Assembly: GCA_900073065.1 (NCBI GenBank)
Contig: FJOG01000020.1
Span: 463,770-527,769, forward strand
Origin: Phialocephala subalpina
Lineage: Eukaryota > Ascomycota > Leotiomycetes > Helotiales > Mollisiaceae
Length of the DNA stretch: 64,000 bases
Reading direction: 5' to 3'
In this document: in pieces, positions 10,311 to 20,858 of the stretch
How positions within the stretch are numbered: the stretch's first letter is position 1
How the letters are laid out: each line of letters opens with the position of its first letter
Program-made: the position numbers and the translations under genes
Notes under the pieces: generated by a model
Databases searched by the model: none
Seen by the model: the letters and a program-made list of their open reading frames with translations, nothing else
Told to the model about the DNA's origin: nothing

Positions 10311-11071
10311 TCACTGCCCATACCTCCCAGAACCCGGCTCTTTCATCATACACCGCCAAACAAACGGCCCCTTCGGCGTCCTCACTGTCAATTCCTCGAT
10401 ATCCTTCCATCCAAATCTAGGATACAAACCCGCTCCCATCTCAGTAGCCTGAATGTAAGTCTTTGCATTTGCCTTATCCGCATCATCCAAGAATCGGTTC
10501 AGGAGCTCGCTACCTAATCCTTTGCGATGGTAGCCTGGTAGGGTGCAGAGGACGTTGACAACTGTGAAGCGTTAGTGGAGGAAGTGTCACGTGGGAGGAT
10601 GGAGGGGGAAAGGAACAGGGGAGGTGGGTGAAGATACTTACAGTAGTCTGTCTCGTAATTCATGTGTTTGTCTCTGTATATATCCATTTGCTCAAACCAA
10701 TGCATTAGCAAAGGGATATCTGTTCCTTCCGGTGGAGCATCGTGTTCCTCCTCGGCTTGCTCAATTGGTTTTGCAGGATACCTGACTTTCGTGAAAGCGA
10801 CTACCTTTCTACGTGAGCCTTAGCTCTTCACTTTCGGCTCCATGAATGCAAGAAGTACATACCCAGCACTAGTATCTACGATCTTGAAAAGCTTCTCTCC
10901 CGGCTTCTTGAGATCTTCTCTCAACCACACGGTCCAGAAAGCATCTTGCGTAGCTTGATCAACTCCAGGCATAAGCTGGGTGAGGATAGGATCTTGCTCG
11001 TAAGCCTTGCCTAAAACTGCTCCGAGTTCTTCGAGGTCGGAGCTGCCGGCTTCTTTGAGCTCGAAAGCCAT
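10311..11071 (-). CDS. GNAT-family N-acetyltransferase
   Basis: Three exons (11071-10863, 10808-10642, 10561-10311) join in phase to 208 aa. The protein opens with FELKEAGSSDLEELGAVLGKAY, the usual first strand and helix of a GNAT domain. The acetyl-CoA-binding motif is PGYHRKGLGSELLNRF, and the C-terminal part has ATEMGAGLYPRFGW, where family members often keep ASxxGxxLYxxxGF. The central DxP-MHWFEQMD segment is common in fungal relatives that acetylate small molecules. The start at 11071 (MAFELKE) is preferred over the in-frame extension from 11095. The substrate is unknown. Confidence 0.85.
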
Positions 11072-11641
11072 GTCGTTCGTTTTTGTCTTTCGCAAAGATG
11101 AGAAGAAGGATGAGCTGAGCTCAAAGAGAGACTGAAAATTCTTGTCCTTTATAGCTGATGTTCAGGCATCGTGTCCAAGAGCCAAGTACTTGTACCTTTT
11201 GAGGCTTTGAGGTATGGTGATTCACGAATGCTAGTGCTGCTGAATGTACTGAAAGGTACGTAAATGGGGTTAAGCTAAGAGCTTGCGAGTGCTAGTACAA
11301 TCTGGGAGACAAATTAGTACCGTTTGAGTTAGAAGTCCGGGATTAGATTCCAACTTCTTGGCGCTGATTTGATCTGAATACGAATTTTTGAGACAAGTGC
11401 GAGGAAGTCAGCATGCTTTGCGCGAGCTCAAGCCGAATATCTTGCGCTGCTTAAGCAGATGGCAGAGTAACTGAATCGACACGGCTGGTCGGCATGGTCA
11501 TGACGCGAAGGAATGCCGGCTTAGAAGTCAGGAAAGGATCTCGGTCCGAGAGGGTTCTCGGAAAAGTTAACTCAGTTGCATCATGTCAATGAACACGAGG
11601 TTGCATGTCCATATACTCAATTGTCCTTTTAGAAACAGCAT
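11072..11641. other. Intergenic region between GNAT and SDR genes
   Basis: Promoter side of the GNAT gene and 3' flank of the SDR gene. No ORF or repeat is supported. Confidence 0.4.
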
Positions 11642-12746
11642 CTATACTTGTAAGATATACCCTCCATCCACTGCCACTGTCTGCCCATTAAGATATTGAT
11701 TCGCGGCGCAGAATAGTACTGCGCCTGCCATGTCCTGATCCTTCCCAGGTCTCCTCGCAGGAACCTTCGCATACTTGTCCTTATCAATATGACTCTTTTG
11801 ATCCGACCCGCTCTCACCGCCTGCAGTCATTTCACTCGGGAACACACCCGGAGCAATGCTGTTCACCCTAATCTTGAGCCCATTTCCTGCGATTTCAGAA
11901 GCAAGCATCTTGGTGAGATGAATGGCAGCGGCTTTGCTTGCGTTATATCCGAAGTGATGTTGAGATGACTGGACGATACCCGAGATAGAGGAGATGTTGA
12001 TTACTGTGCCCGAATATCCGTGTTGATGCTCTGTAGCCTTTTGCAGGAGAGGCAGGAATGCCATAGTCATGAAGAAGAGCTGTGGAACGTTAGTTCGGTA
12101 TGTGTTGACCCAGTCATCGAGTGTTGAGCTATCGTCGTCGAAGAGATTCTTCTTCATCTCCTCTGCTGTCTTCGCCTCAGTTTGCTGGGTATTGCCTGCA
12201 ATGCCAGCATTGTTGATGAGTATGCAAAGGTATCTTTCTCGAGATTCAATCTCCTTGACAAGCCTCGCGATCTCGTCCTTCGATGTGACATCGGCGGTGA
12301 TTGGAATGATCTCTCCGGCAATGTTCTGGCCGTGTGCTTTGACGACGTTCTCGAGCTTCTCTTCGGTTCGTCCGACGATATAGACCTTTGCTCCGTTGAC
12401 AGCAAGGGCTTGCGTGGCCATCAATCCGATACCACTTCCGCCTCCTGTGATCAGGGCAACCTGGTACTGTCAGTGAGTATTCTTTCGGATAGCACCGAGT
12501 TTAGCTTACCTTGCCCTTGACATTAAAGACTTCTTCAAGGAGGAAGTTCTTATTGGTATCAGGCATCTTCACTGAACTGGTAGAAAACTGGGTTTGAAAT
12601 TGTTGAAGTCTTCGAACTGATCCTGCTGTAGGTTGAGTAGTAATGGAAGAAAAGCTATTTGGCCTGAATAGAGACAAAGATGCAACACTGCTGCGTGACG
12701 TCAATTGGCTAAGAGGAAATCCACCCCTCAAGGTCCGTAATGCCAT
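11642..12746 (-). CDS. Short-chain dehydrogenase/reductase with likely mitochondrial presequence
   Basis: Two exons with an intron of about 50 nt near 12461-12509 give 351 aa from the ATG at 12746, or 291 aa from an internal ATG at 12566. The core is a classical SDR: VALITGGGSGIGL (cofactor binding), NNAG (about residue 150), NISSISG with the catalytic Ser, YNASKAA with Tyr and Lys, and an IAPGVFPSEM segment. A peptide insert with KTAEEMKKNLFDDDSSTLDDW precedes the active-site strand. The first 60 residues are rich in Ser, Arg and Leu with no acidic residue and end in QTQFSTSSVKM, as mitochondrial presequences do. Two starts could give mitochondrial and cytosolic forms. An open frame continues upstream to 12935 but has less coding character. 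Substrate unknown. Confidence 0.85.
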
Positions 12747-13919
12747 CTCGTAGTTGTAAGGAAAGAATTGCGAGAGCTCATCCACTTGAAGCAGCCTTCG
12801 CGCACCTAGGCCGGAGCTGAGCTCCGACAGAAAGACATCATCGTAGCTCACGGTCTGGATCGGCCGCTGACAGAAAGGGACATATACTTGCCAACCTCTT
12901 GTACCTGAACGGCTTGAGATAGTGCTGCGAGACAAATCGATGACGAGGGGTCAACTGAAGAGAGGAGAAAAAAATTGAAGACGTCAGAAGCCTCGCTAAG
13001 CCCCTAACCACTTTAGGGCGCTCACGTGCACCAAATTCCCCTGACCCTACCATCTGGTCTGATATATAGCACATAAAAGGGGGCAAAGAGAAAATATGAT
13101 AAATTATGTACAGCATGAGTATAGGCATCCAGAGGTAACTATGGATGAAATTCGTCGATATTGACTCAGGACCTAAGCATAGTAATCTTCATCTAAAAGT
13201 GTACCTCCTTCTAATGACTTGAGCAGAGCTCTACTCGTGTAGCAGCTCATCTACTGCTCCTTCCCCTCAGCATAACGCTTCACACCAAGTTTGACCAATA
13301 TTTATGTTTGCCTGCCCTCTCTTTTGAACATTCAGATACTCGCCCCCAACTTTAGCTTATACCATGAATAGCCGCAGGTACCAAATACAACTCCAGGTCG
13401 ATGATAGCAAAGCGGAAAGACTCGGATAAAGAATCGTTATCTTTGACGCTCTGACAACTGTGATCAAAGATTTTCACAAAAGCAAATAAAAATCGATGTC
13501 AATTCCGATGTGCTTCCGTGTGTTATTAGATCCGACATCGCTTTCCCGACCCACTGGTTCAGTGGAACTGCCGCTCTCAGCGGCGTGGCCCGAGTTCGCC
13601 TGCTTGGCTTCCATTTTCTGATTCGGCCCTGTAAACGCCTCTCGCCATTGAGAAAAATGCAGAATTTGCTGCTGGTATGGATTTCGCCGTCGAAGGCAAT
13701 TATTCCGAGCTTTAGAGTTGAGTTGAGTTGGGGTATCGATGACAGAAAACGGCTTCCTAAATGCTCCACCGACACCATTTCATCCCAAAAACCTTCTATA
13801 CCAGTCCCTTAAACGCCATGGAAATGATTTCCCACCCTTCTTATGCGCCAAAAACCTCAGATTTGCCCCGTCATCAAAGTCATTTCTCGTCCTCCAAAGA
13901 AATAATAAGCTATGCAGCC
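12747..13919. other. Intergenic region, no gene seen
   Basis: About 1.2 kb between the SDR gene and the small orphan. Both strands have open frames under 105 codons, but none has coding character. I see no repeats. Confidence 0.4.
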
Positions 13920-14172
13920 TCATTCTTCGAATCCCCACAAGCTAATGTCTGTCAACGGAACATTCTTTTGGTATATCAGGATACAACATACCTTTTGTAG
14001 CTCTCATCGCCCTCAACTGCTCAATAGTTGGACATTTTTTCGTCTCCAAATCATATTGCTCTTGATCAATCCTTCTTTGAATCTGACTTCGGTACAGTTG
14101 GACAGACCAACCCGCTGGTAAGAGGAAGACGGAGGCTTTCGCCGAGGCGAGAACGATCGTTGGTACAGGCAT
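13920..14172 (-). CDS. 69-aa orphan with one hydrophobic segment
   Basis: Exons 14172-13992 and 13948-13920, joined across a 43-nt intron (GTATGT donor, GACAG acceptor), give 69 aa. Residues 4-25 are mildly hydrophobic (IVLASAKASVFLLPAGW). The rest is a charged, helix-prone stretch (QLYRSQIQRRIDQEQYDLET, then KKCPTIEQLRAMRATK), ending in DISLWGFEE. Without splicing the frame ends in a less protein-like tail. The strong intron signals and even composition suggest a real gene. A single-pass membrane or mitochondrial accessory subunit would fit, but I do not recognise the family. Confidence 0.5.
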
Positions 14173-14676
14173 ACTGGTGTATGGATATGTGTGATGATGC
14201 GATATGCCTGAGTTGTGTAGGATTGTGATGTTGACTTGAACATAGAGTAGAGCAAAGAGCTTTCTTTGAGGAATGCTTGAACCATATAAGAACTCGGACC
14301 TATTCCGAAGAGAGATATCGGCGAGCGGCCTAGCAGTGGGTTCGTGCGTGGGTGGGTATGGCCACCTCTAGCCCCGGGGATAGGGCCCTAGGCCACGAAC
14401 CGAGCCGATGACAACCCTCTTGCCTTGAAGAGAAGAGTCGAAAAAACTTGACAACGCGAAATTTTTTTAGAATTTGATGAAAACTTGAGTGCAAGAAACG
14501 CAACAACGAAGAAGTGAACTTTGCAGTAAATGAATCATCCTTGAATGTCTAAGTATCCTGCCCAGGAAGCTGTCTATTTCCAACGCCTGCCATCAAGTCT
14601 ATTAGCGCTATTCCGCTAAAACGCCATTGAAGATTCATATCCGTACATCATACTTTCCATCCTATCCCAACACGAT
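14173..14676. other. Intergenic region with GC-rich hairpin
   Basis: Upstream of the 69-aa orphan and downstream of MCH1. The only structure seen is the inverted repeat at 14339-14401. Confidence 0.4.
14339..14401. repeat. Inverted repeat GGTTCGTG / CACGAACC
   Basis: Perfect 8-bp arms at 14339-14346 and 14394-14401 enclose a 47-nt GC-rich loop (CCCCGGGG, GGGCCC). A second pair, GGCCTAG at about 14328 and CTAGGCC at 14388-14394, gives alternative pairing. Function unknown. Confidence 0.4.
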
Positions 14677-16475
14677 CTAAGCATCTCGTCCCTCAAGGTT
14701 CAATAATCGTTCTTCCTCCTTGCGTTTCCTGTTAACGTACCAGATGGTCCACAAGCTGACCACCAGGCCGATAAGGCAGGAAGCAAGAGTAACATAATAG
14801 GCATTTTGATAGCACGTCAGTCCTTCTAGGCACTGTCTGGAGCCGTCTGGTTCCACAACACTGTGGGCGTCAAACACGGTGCCGTAGAAGAGATTGTAGA
14901 CATTTCCACTGACAACGGGACTCAAGGTCATGAAACCCCAGTTCGTGCTAAAGCCATAGACACCGAATGCTTCGGCGACGATGGATGGGAAACAGCCGAA
15001 GAGAAATCCATACGCTAGTCCGGTCGACGAGGATACAAGAGCGAGGAGATTCGGGTTTTCGATGTTGAGTGCAAGAATCTGCGCCAGTAAAAAGACGAGA
15101 GAAGCGATGGCGAGACACCAGTAACGCGATGCATGGAGAACCTTGACAAGGAAATCCGATCCCATTCCTAGCAACTGTAAGTTTCTTGTGGTATTCATAT
15201 TTCCGAGTTACATACCACTCAATAGACGACCAGCAAAGCTGCCAAGTGACAGAATAGACACATGCATTGCTTGACGTTTGGCGATAAAGTCCTCAGAGGC
15301 TGTATCGTCATAGTGGTGCCAAAGAGCTGAGGCGTCGTTTCCAATATTGCTAGTAAACGTCAGCAAAGGATTCTAGTGCAGTGTAAATGTCAACTCACTT
15401 AATGGTCATCAATCCCACTCCAGTGAGTAAGCCCATAATCGCCCATTGCTGCCAAAACTCACCCTCAACCAATAATTTTAAGCCACGAATATCTGTACGA
15501 TGAGCATGATCCTTAACATTGATTTCCTCTTCAACGCTAGGGCTCGAGGATGATGATGTTGTAGACAATAAGGAGGACGTTTCGTCTGATTCAACCACAG
15601 CGGCTTCAGGGACGTGCTCTCCTATGTCGTCTCGATTTAGGATGTTTCCATCGCTGAGAGGTTTGACAACAAGGGAGGACCCACCTGGTTCTAATAATGA
15701 TTGCTGTGCCCTATGCTTATGTTCATCTGGCTTCGTCCTGTGTAGGCGCTGAGAATCCGATAGTCTTCTGTCTGGGACCGTGGATATTTTCGAATAGTGG
15801 GGGTGTGGATAGACCTTCAAGAAGAAGAAGCCGATGAAAGGGATTCCAAAAGTGCCACATGCGAGTAGCATCAAGAAGTCGCCGGTATCTCCTGGTAGAG
15901 CATACTGAGCTATTGTCGAAAAGAAGAATGCGCTCAACCCAAATGCAGCTAGGGGGAATCCCGTTGCGGTACCACGATGGTGTGGCCAATTCAGAGCTGA
16001 AGTTTTGATGGCTGCATTGAACGCAGCACATCCGCCAAAACCTGTGAAGAGCGAATACATGCACATCAATGGCACAGAGCCAGAGCCCGCATCGTATGCT
16101 TGGTGAAGAGGGAAGTATCCCAAAGCAAGCATCACCGCCCCGAATATGACAGCCGGTCGAGGTCCCTTCATATCGATAAATAGCCCGACAGGTATTCCCA
16201 TAGCGTACATCCCCAAGTTACCAAAAGCGCCCTGGCATGGTCAATACATATTGAGTACTCGAGGCATGATATCGTACTATCAGGTTCTGTTCCGTTGAAG
16301 AGAGCTTGAGCTTCGTCCCGAACTGCGGTCCCCATGCTGAATAGACATACTATCGCTGTCAGTATACAATAGCAACGGGGAATCTTGGGCATACGTTTGT
16401 TCCGCAGGCTAATGAAATGCATGTTGCTGCCACACTGGACACCCATCTTGCTCTGTTCAATGATTTCTCCGACAT
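14677..16475 (-). CDS. MCH1: Probable transporter Mch1 (MFS, monocarboxylate-like)
   Basis: At least five exons. Exon 1 (16475-16395) codes MSEKSLNRARW...LACGTN, and exon 2 from 16349 reads YVYSAWGPQFGTKLKLSSTE. The main exon runs from GNLGMYAMGIPVGLFIDMKGPRPAV to about 15395; a short exon of about 15340-15210 (NIGNDASALWHHYDDT) and a last exon to 14677 (GMGSDFLVKVLHASRYW, GLAYGFLFGCFPSI, WGFMTLSPVVSGN) follow. This order and wording match the fungal Mch1 family, MFS proteins related to monocarboxylate permeases and reported at the vacuolar membrane in yeast. The long central loop (about 190-260) is Ser- and acid-rich and probably cytosolic. Despite the name, the family is not thought to carry ordinary monocarboxylates. 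Divergent to TMS1. Confidence 0.9.
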
Positions 16476-16946
16476 CGCGAAGATGGGATGGCTAATGTTG
16501 AGATAAGGAGTATTGTCTCAAGACGAGATCATCTCGTAAAGATGAGGGTATTTCGAGATAACACTCAGGTCATTGTAGGCGATATCAATTGATTATTGTA
16601 TCGTGAATTCGTAAATGGGATGAAGGTGTTGCAAGAGAAATTACGTGGGACACGGTGGGTGGATTCACAGCTGGTTATCATTCAATGCGACCTCGCGTTG
16701 CAATCGGGGTGCCTGGATAATCGGCACTGAAATTTTACGGTGATCTCGTCAGACCATTCACGACATCTTAGCGTCGGGGAAAGTGCTTGCTCAACATCCG
16801 CGCGGCTCACGAGGCATCTGGATTTCGAGTTGTAACCTTGTCTCTCCATCATCGTATGCGTTAACTTCAATCTCCCAGCTCCGGTTGATCTTCCAGTGTT
16901 ACGACTGTACGCCGTTACATCCTTTATTGCGACACTATTTGAGACC
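16476..16946. promoter_or_regulatory. Shared intergenic region of MCH1 and TMS1
   Basis: 470 bp between two divergent starts. No named motif was recognised. Confidence 0.35.
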
Positions 16947-18490
16947 ATGGGCGCTCTACTCTCGCTGCCTCTGCTGGCAATCCCGAGCATGGGATCCGTA
17001 CGTCGTCCCTACCGGTCTAGACTTCCTCTGGTGATCACTGACTTTTCTAGGTTATGGGCATAGTAGCTAGCTGCTGCGGTGCAGCGACATGCTCTGCTGT
17101 ATGCAGTGCTTGTGGGAAGTGTGGCAACAGGTCCGTTGATGCCTTTCTCGAGAGTCGCAGAGCCTAACCGTCAGTCAACAGCGTTGCCACTCGAATTGCC
17201 TACGCTCTCATCCTCCTCGTCAACTCGATACTATCATGGATTATGCTCACACCATGGGCAATCAACAAATTACAACATCTGACTCTGGATTATATGACAA
17301 TAAGTTGTCCGGATGGGCCATGTTATGGATGGGTTGCGGTGCATCGAATCAACTTCGCCCTCGGCGTCTTCCACATTATACTTGCCTTTATCCTCCTTGG
17401 CGTCAACTCATCGAAAAACCCTCGCGCGAACATTCAAAATGGATTTTGGGGTCCTAAGATCATTGCGTGGCTAGGCCTGATTGTGCTATCATTCCTGATT
17501 CCCGAATCATTCTTCTTTGTCTGGGGCAATTACATCTCCTTCATCGCGGCAACACTATTCCTCCTACTTGGCCTGATCCTTCTTGTCGACTTGGCACATA
17601 CCTGGGCTGAATACTGCTTGGATCAAATCGAAGCATCGGATTCCCGGGCATGGAGGGGCGTCCTTATTGGGTCAACACTTGGCATGTTCGCTGCTTCTTT
17701 GGCAATGACTATTGTCATGTACATCTTCTTCGCCAAAGGAGGCTGCACCATGAACCAGACCGCCATCACTCTCAACCTGATCTTCCTTCTGATTGTTTCC
17801 GCGATCTCAGTTCATCCTGGCGTCCAAGAGGGCAATCCTAAGGCAGGCCTTGCTCAATCGGCAATGGTTGCAATCTACTGTACATACCTCACCATGTCCG
17901 CCGTATCCATGGAACCCGATGACAAGAATTGCAACCCTCTTATCAGAGCTCAAGGCACCCGAACGACCTCAATTGTTATTGGAGCCATCGTCACCATGCT
18001 CACAGTCGCCTATACCACCACCAGAGCAGCCACCCAAGGCGTCGCTCTCGGCGGCAGTGGAAAGAGCGTCCGTCTCCCAGATGAAGATGAACACGACCTC
18101 GTAACCCAACAACCCGACAGCCGTCGCGAGATGCGCGCAGCAGCCCTCCGTCAAGCCGTCGAAGAAGGAAGTCTCCCCGCCGACGCCCTCCTAGACGATG
18201 ACGACGAGTCCGACTACGGAAACACCAAAGCAGACGACGAACGTACCTCCACCCAATACAGCTACGCTCTCTTCCACGTAATTTTCTTCCTTGCTACAGC
18301 ATGGATTGCAACCCTCCTTACGATGAATATCGAGGAGTCTACGAAGGGTGGTACGGTGGATGATTTTGCACCTGTTGGGAGGACGTATGCGGCGAGTTGG
18401 ATTAAGATTGTTAGTGCTTGGGTTTGCTATGGTATTTATACTTGGACGCTTGTTGCGCCGATTGTGCTTTCGGAGAGAGAGTTCGCTTAG
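16947..18490 (+). CDS. TMS1: SERINC/TMS1 family membrane protein
   Basis: Exons 16947-16997, 17051-17130 and 17182-18490 join in phase to 479 aa. The start MGALLSLPLLAIPSMG and the cysteine cluster SCCGAATCSAVCSACGKCGN are signatures of the serine incorporator family. ATRIAYALILLVNSILSWIML, GPCYGWVAVHRINFALG and about ten hydrophobic segments follow. A long acidic loop (about 310-390) and a final segment with MNIEESTKGG and YAASWIKIVSAWVCYGIYTWTLVAP complete the protein. Yeast Tms1 is a vacuolar membrane protein; family members act in lipid transfer or scrambling between leaflets. The second donor is GTCCGT, which is unusual. Confidence 0.92.
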
Positions 18491-19303
18491 GCAGGTTGGG
18501 GGAGAAGGGGAGTTTTCTATGTTAATGAGCGGGTGTATTGTGTTAGTGGTTCGCTGCATTTTCGAGGTTAGGCGTTATGCATGCTAGGCGGTGGGAATGG
18601 TTGATACACATTCAAATGAGTATATTCTCTTGAGTTGTTTGGTCTGTGCAACCTTTGGTTGATTTCTTGTGCTGATTCTAAAGTCCGATGAGTGGAAGAA
18701 TATGCCGGTAGCAAGTGCCCAGCACCTCTTGCTAATTTAAGACGCATTATGTTCGCGTCTTCTGAGTCCCATCGTGCTTCGTTACACTGCCTTTGCAGCA
18801 ATCTACATGATCGGCCCAGATCTGAGATCTGTACTCCTCAAGGCTGTACTTGTGAGACAATCTTATCATAGATCAATAAGCAAACATTTTGGTGAATGCA
18901 AGCTGGGCGACCTACCAGGCATGTCTCGAGGCTCGAGCCGAACCGGACGTGGTACTTGGGTCCAGTGTGAGAGTACATCAAAGCTTGGTACTTGGTGGAC
19001 TAACTTTACAACAAACAGGAGATTGGGAGTTTGTATGTGATTTGAAGTTGAGATTGAACATAGAAGGATCGTGGTCACATAGCAAGTCTCGTGAGCAGCG
19101 GAAGTCGAAATGAAACTTGAAAGGGAAGGCACATTCAAGCTACAACCAATCTATTTACATGATAGCAGTGTGGCTGGTTCTCAGGATCCTTTCACATTGT
19201 GGATGAATGATCAATTGCATGAAGCAACATTGTACATTCTCTGTTCCTACCCCCGAAGGACCAAGAAGCAACGCAACTTTTCAGCAAGAGAAGATTCCCA
19301 ATT
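18491..19303. other. Intergenic region, no gene seen
   Basis: Convergent 3' flanks of TMS1 (+) and the SDR gene (-). No supported ORF or repeat. Confidence 0.4.
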
Positions 19304-20396
19304 TTAAATGCCCCTTCCTCCATCAACTTCCAAGCATGTGCCAGTAATAAACTTGGCCTCATCACTGGCCAGGAAGAGGCAATAGTTCGCAACATCGACT
19401 GGATCTGTAAGTCTACCTAGCGGAACATTGAAGAGGAACTTCTTGAAGTTCTCCTCTGTTGGTGGTACGCCGACGAAAGTTTCGAATCTGTGAAACATCA
19501 GTAGTGTGCAAGTGGAACGGCACCCTGAGAAAGTGCTTACAGTCCTGTAGCACTTAGGAGGGGACAGATAGAATTGACACGGATCTGTTTCTCGCCATAC
19601 TCGGCTGCAAGACCTTTTGTTGCCTATGATTGGTCAGATGAGAGAACATGACAGGAGAGAGAGTAGTGGACGAACATTCGCAACAGCAGCTTTGCTAGCA
19701 TTGTACCAAACAAGTCCAGGTCTTGGTCTCGTAGCTCCAATTGAAGCAATGTTGATGATAGAGCCACCATCTCCTTGGTTGATGAGGTTGGGGATGAAGT
19801 GTCTGGCGGAGTGGAAGATACTCTTCACGTTCACGGCAAAGACTTTGTCGAATTCATCTTCGGTGACTTCTGCTGTTGGCTTTTCTCATGCTCAGTACAG
19901 GAAGTCCAAGGGAGTTGGGATGCATACCTTGTTCTTGTATGAGGTGCCGGCGTTGTTGACGAGGATATCTACACGTCCCCACTTGGCCAAAGTGTTTTCC
20001 ATCAGTTGCTCCCAGTCTGCTTCTTTCGCGACATTGGTCTGGATGAAATGCATTGAATGAGGGTGAGTGGTGTTGGCGACTCTTTCCCCTCCAATTGGAC
20101 TATGCTCATGTTAGAACCATGATATCTCAAGATAGAATCACAAAGCTTGAGGCTACGAGCACTGTATCGACCAAAACTGACAGATTCGGGAGCTTCGGAA
20201 TAGAATCATTCCTAAAACGAAAGGAAGAGATTTCTCGAAGAGACTGCATCACTTACTCCATATCAGCCACAATCACCTTGCATCCTTCTTCTGCAAAACG
20301 CTTCGAAATGGCTTCACCGAAGCCGGATCCGCCGCCAGTGACAATGGCGACCTTACCCTGAAGGCGTGTGCCGAGGACCTTTGCTTCAGTAGTCAT
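19304..20396 (-). CDS. Short-chain dehydrogenase/reductase (FabG-like)
   Basis: Five exons. Exon 1 (20396-20257) codes for [16 protein letters not shown]; a 157-nt intron (20256-20100), long for this locus, joins GA to T and gives [13 protein letters not shown]. Later exons carry [65 protein letters not shown] (catalytic Ser, Tyr and Lys), [13 protein letters not shown] and the C-terminal [37 protein letters not shown]. It is a complete, cytosolic, classical SDR of about 255 aa. Such proteins oxidise sugars, secondary alcohols or 3-oxoacyl compounds; substrate not predictable. Confidence 0.88.
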
Positions 20397-20684
20397 TGTT
20401 GAAGGTAGGTTGCAGCAGATATTGGAAGGTTTCTGGGCTGTTTCTGAGCGTATATGGATAATGAAACTGGGGAATGCGGAGGTAGTTGTAAAGATCAGGT
20501 GTTTAACTGATTACCATCTGATGATTGCTTTGGTGGCGACTTCGAGGAGGTCTCAAGAATCTCCGAGACAGAAGGAAGTAAATAGAGAAGTCAGGAAAAA
20601 AGGAAATACTTTGATGTTTACAAAAGTAGAAGTCGCTGGAGGATCGTCACTGCCCAGCAAGGTGCAGGTGGTACTCATGACGGG

Positions 20685-20736
20685 AGGGGTAAGTCGTCAC
20701 GTGCATTACCCCGCCTCGGTATGGGGAACCACCCCT
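20685..20736. promoter_or_regulatory. Possible stress-type promoter elements of SDR gene
   Basis: Within 52 bp lie AGGGG (20685-20689), CACGTG (20698-20703) and CCCCT (20732-20736), about 300 bp upstream of the SDR start. AGGGG/CCCCT is the STRE core and CACGTG an E-box. These motifs are short, so chance is possible. Confidence 0.3.
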
Positions 20737-20836
20737 TTTCTCCGCGAAGTATATCCTCATGGCATTGGAGCTTGTGGCAATTTCTTCGCAGGTAAAACAA
20801 GTGATGATTTGAATCAGATGGCAGAGACCGAGGACC

Positions 20837-20858
20837 AGATCTAGATCTAGATCTAGAT
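20837..20858. repeat. (AGATCT)n microsatellite
   Basis: Three and two-thirds units of AGATCT in tandem. Each unit is itself palindromic (BglII-like). Confidence 0.8.
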
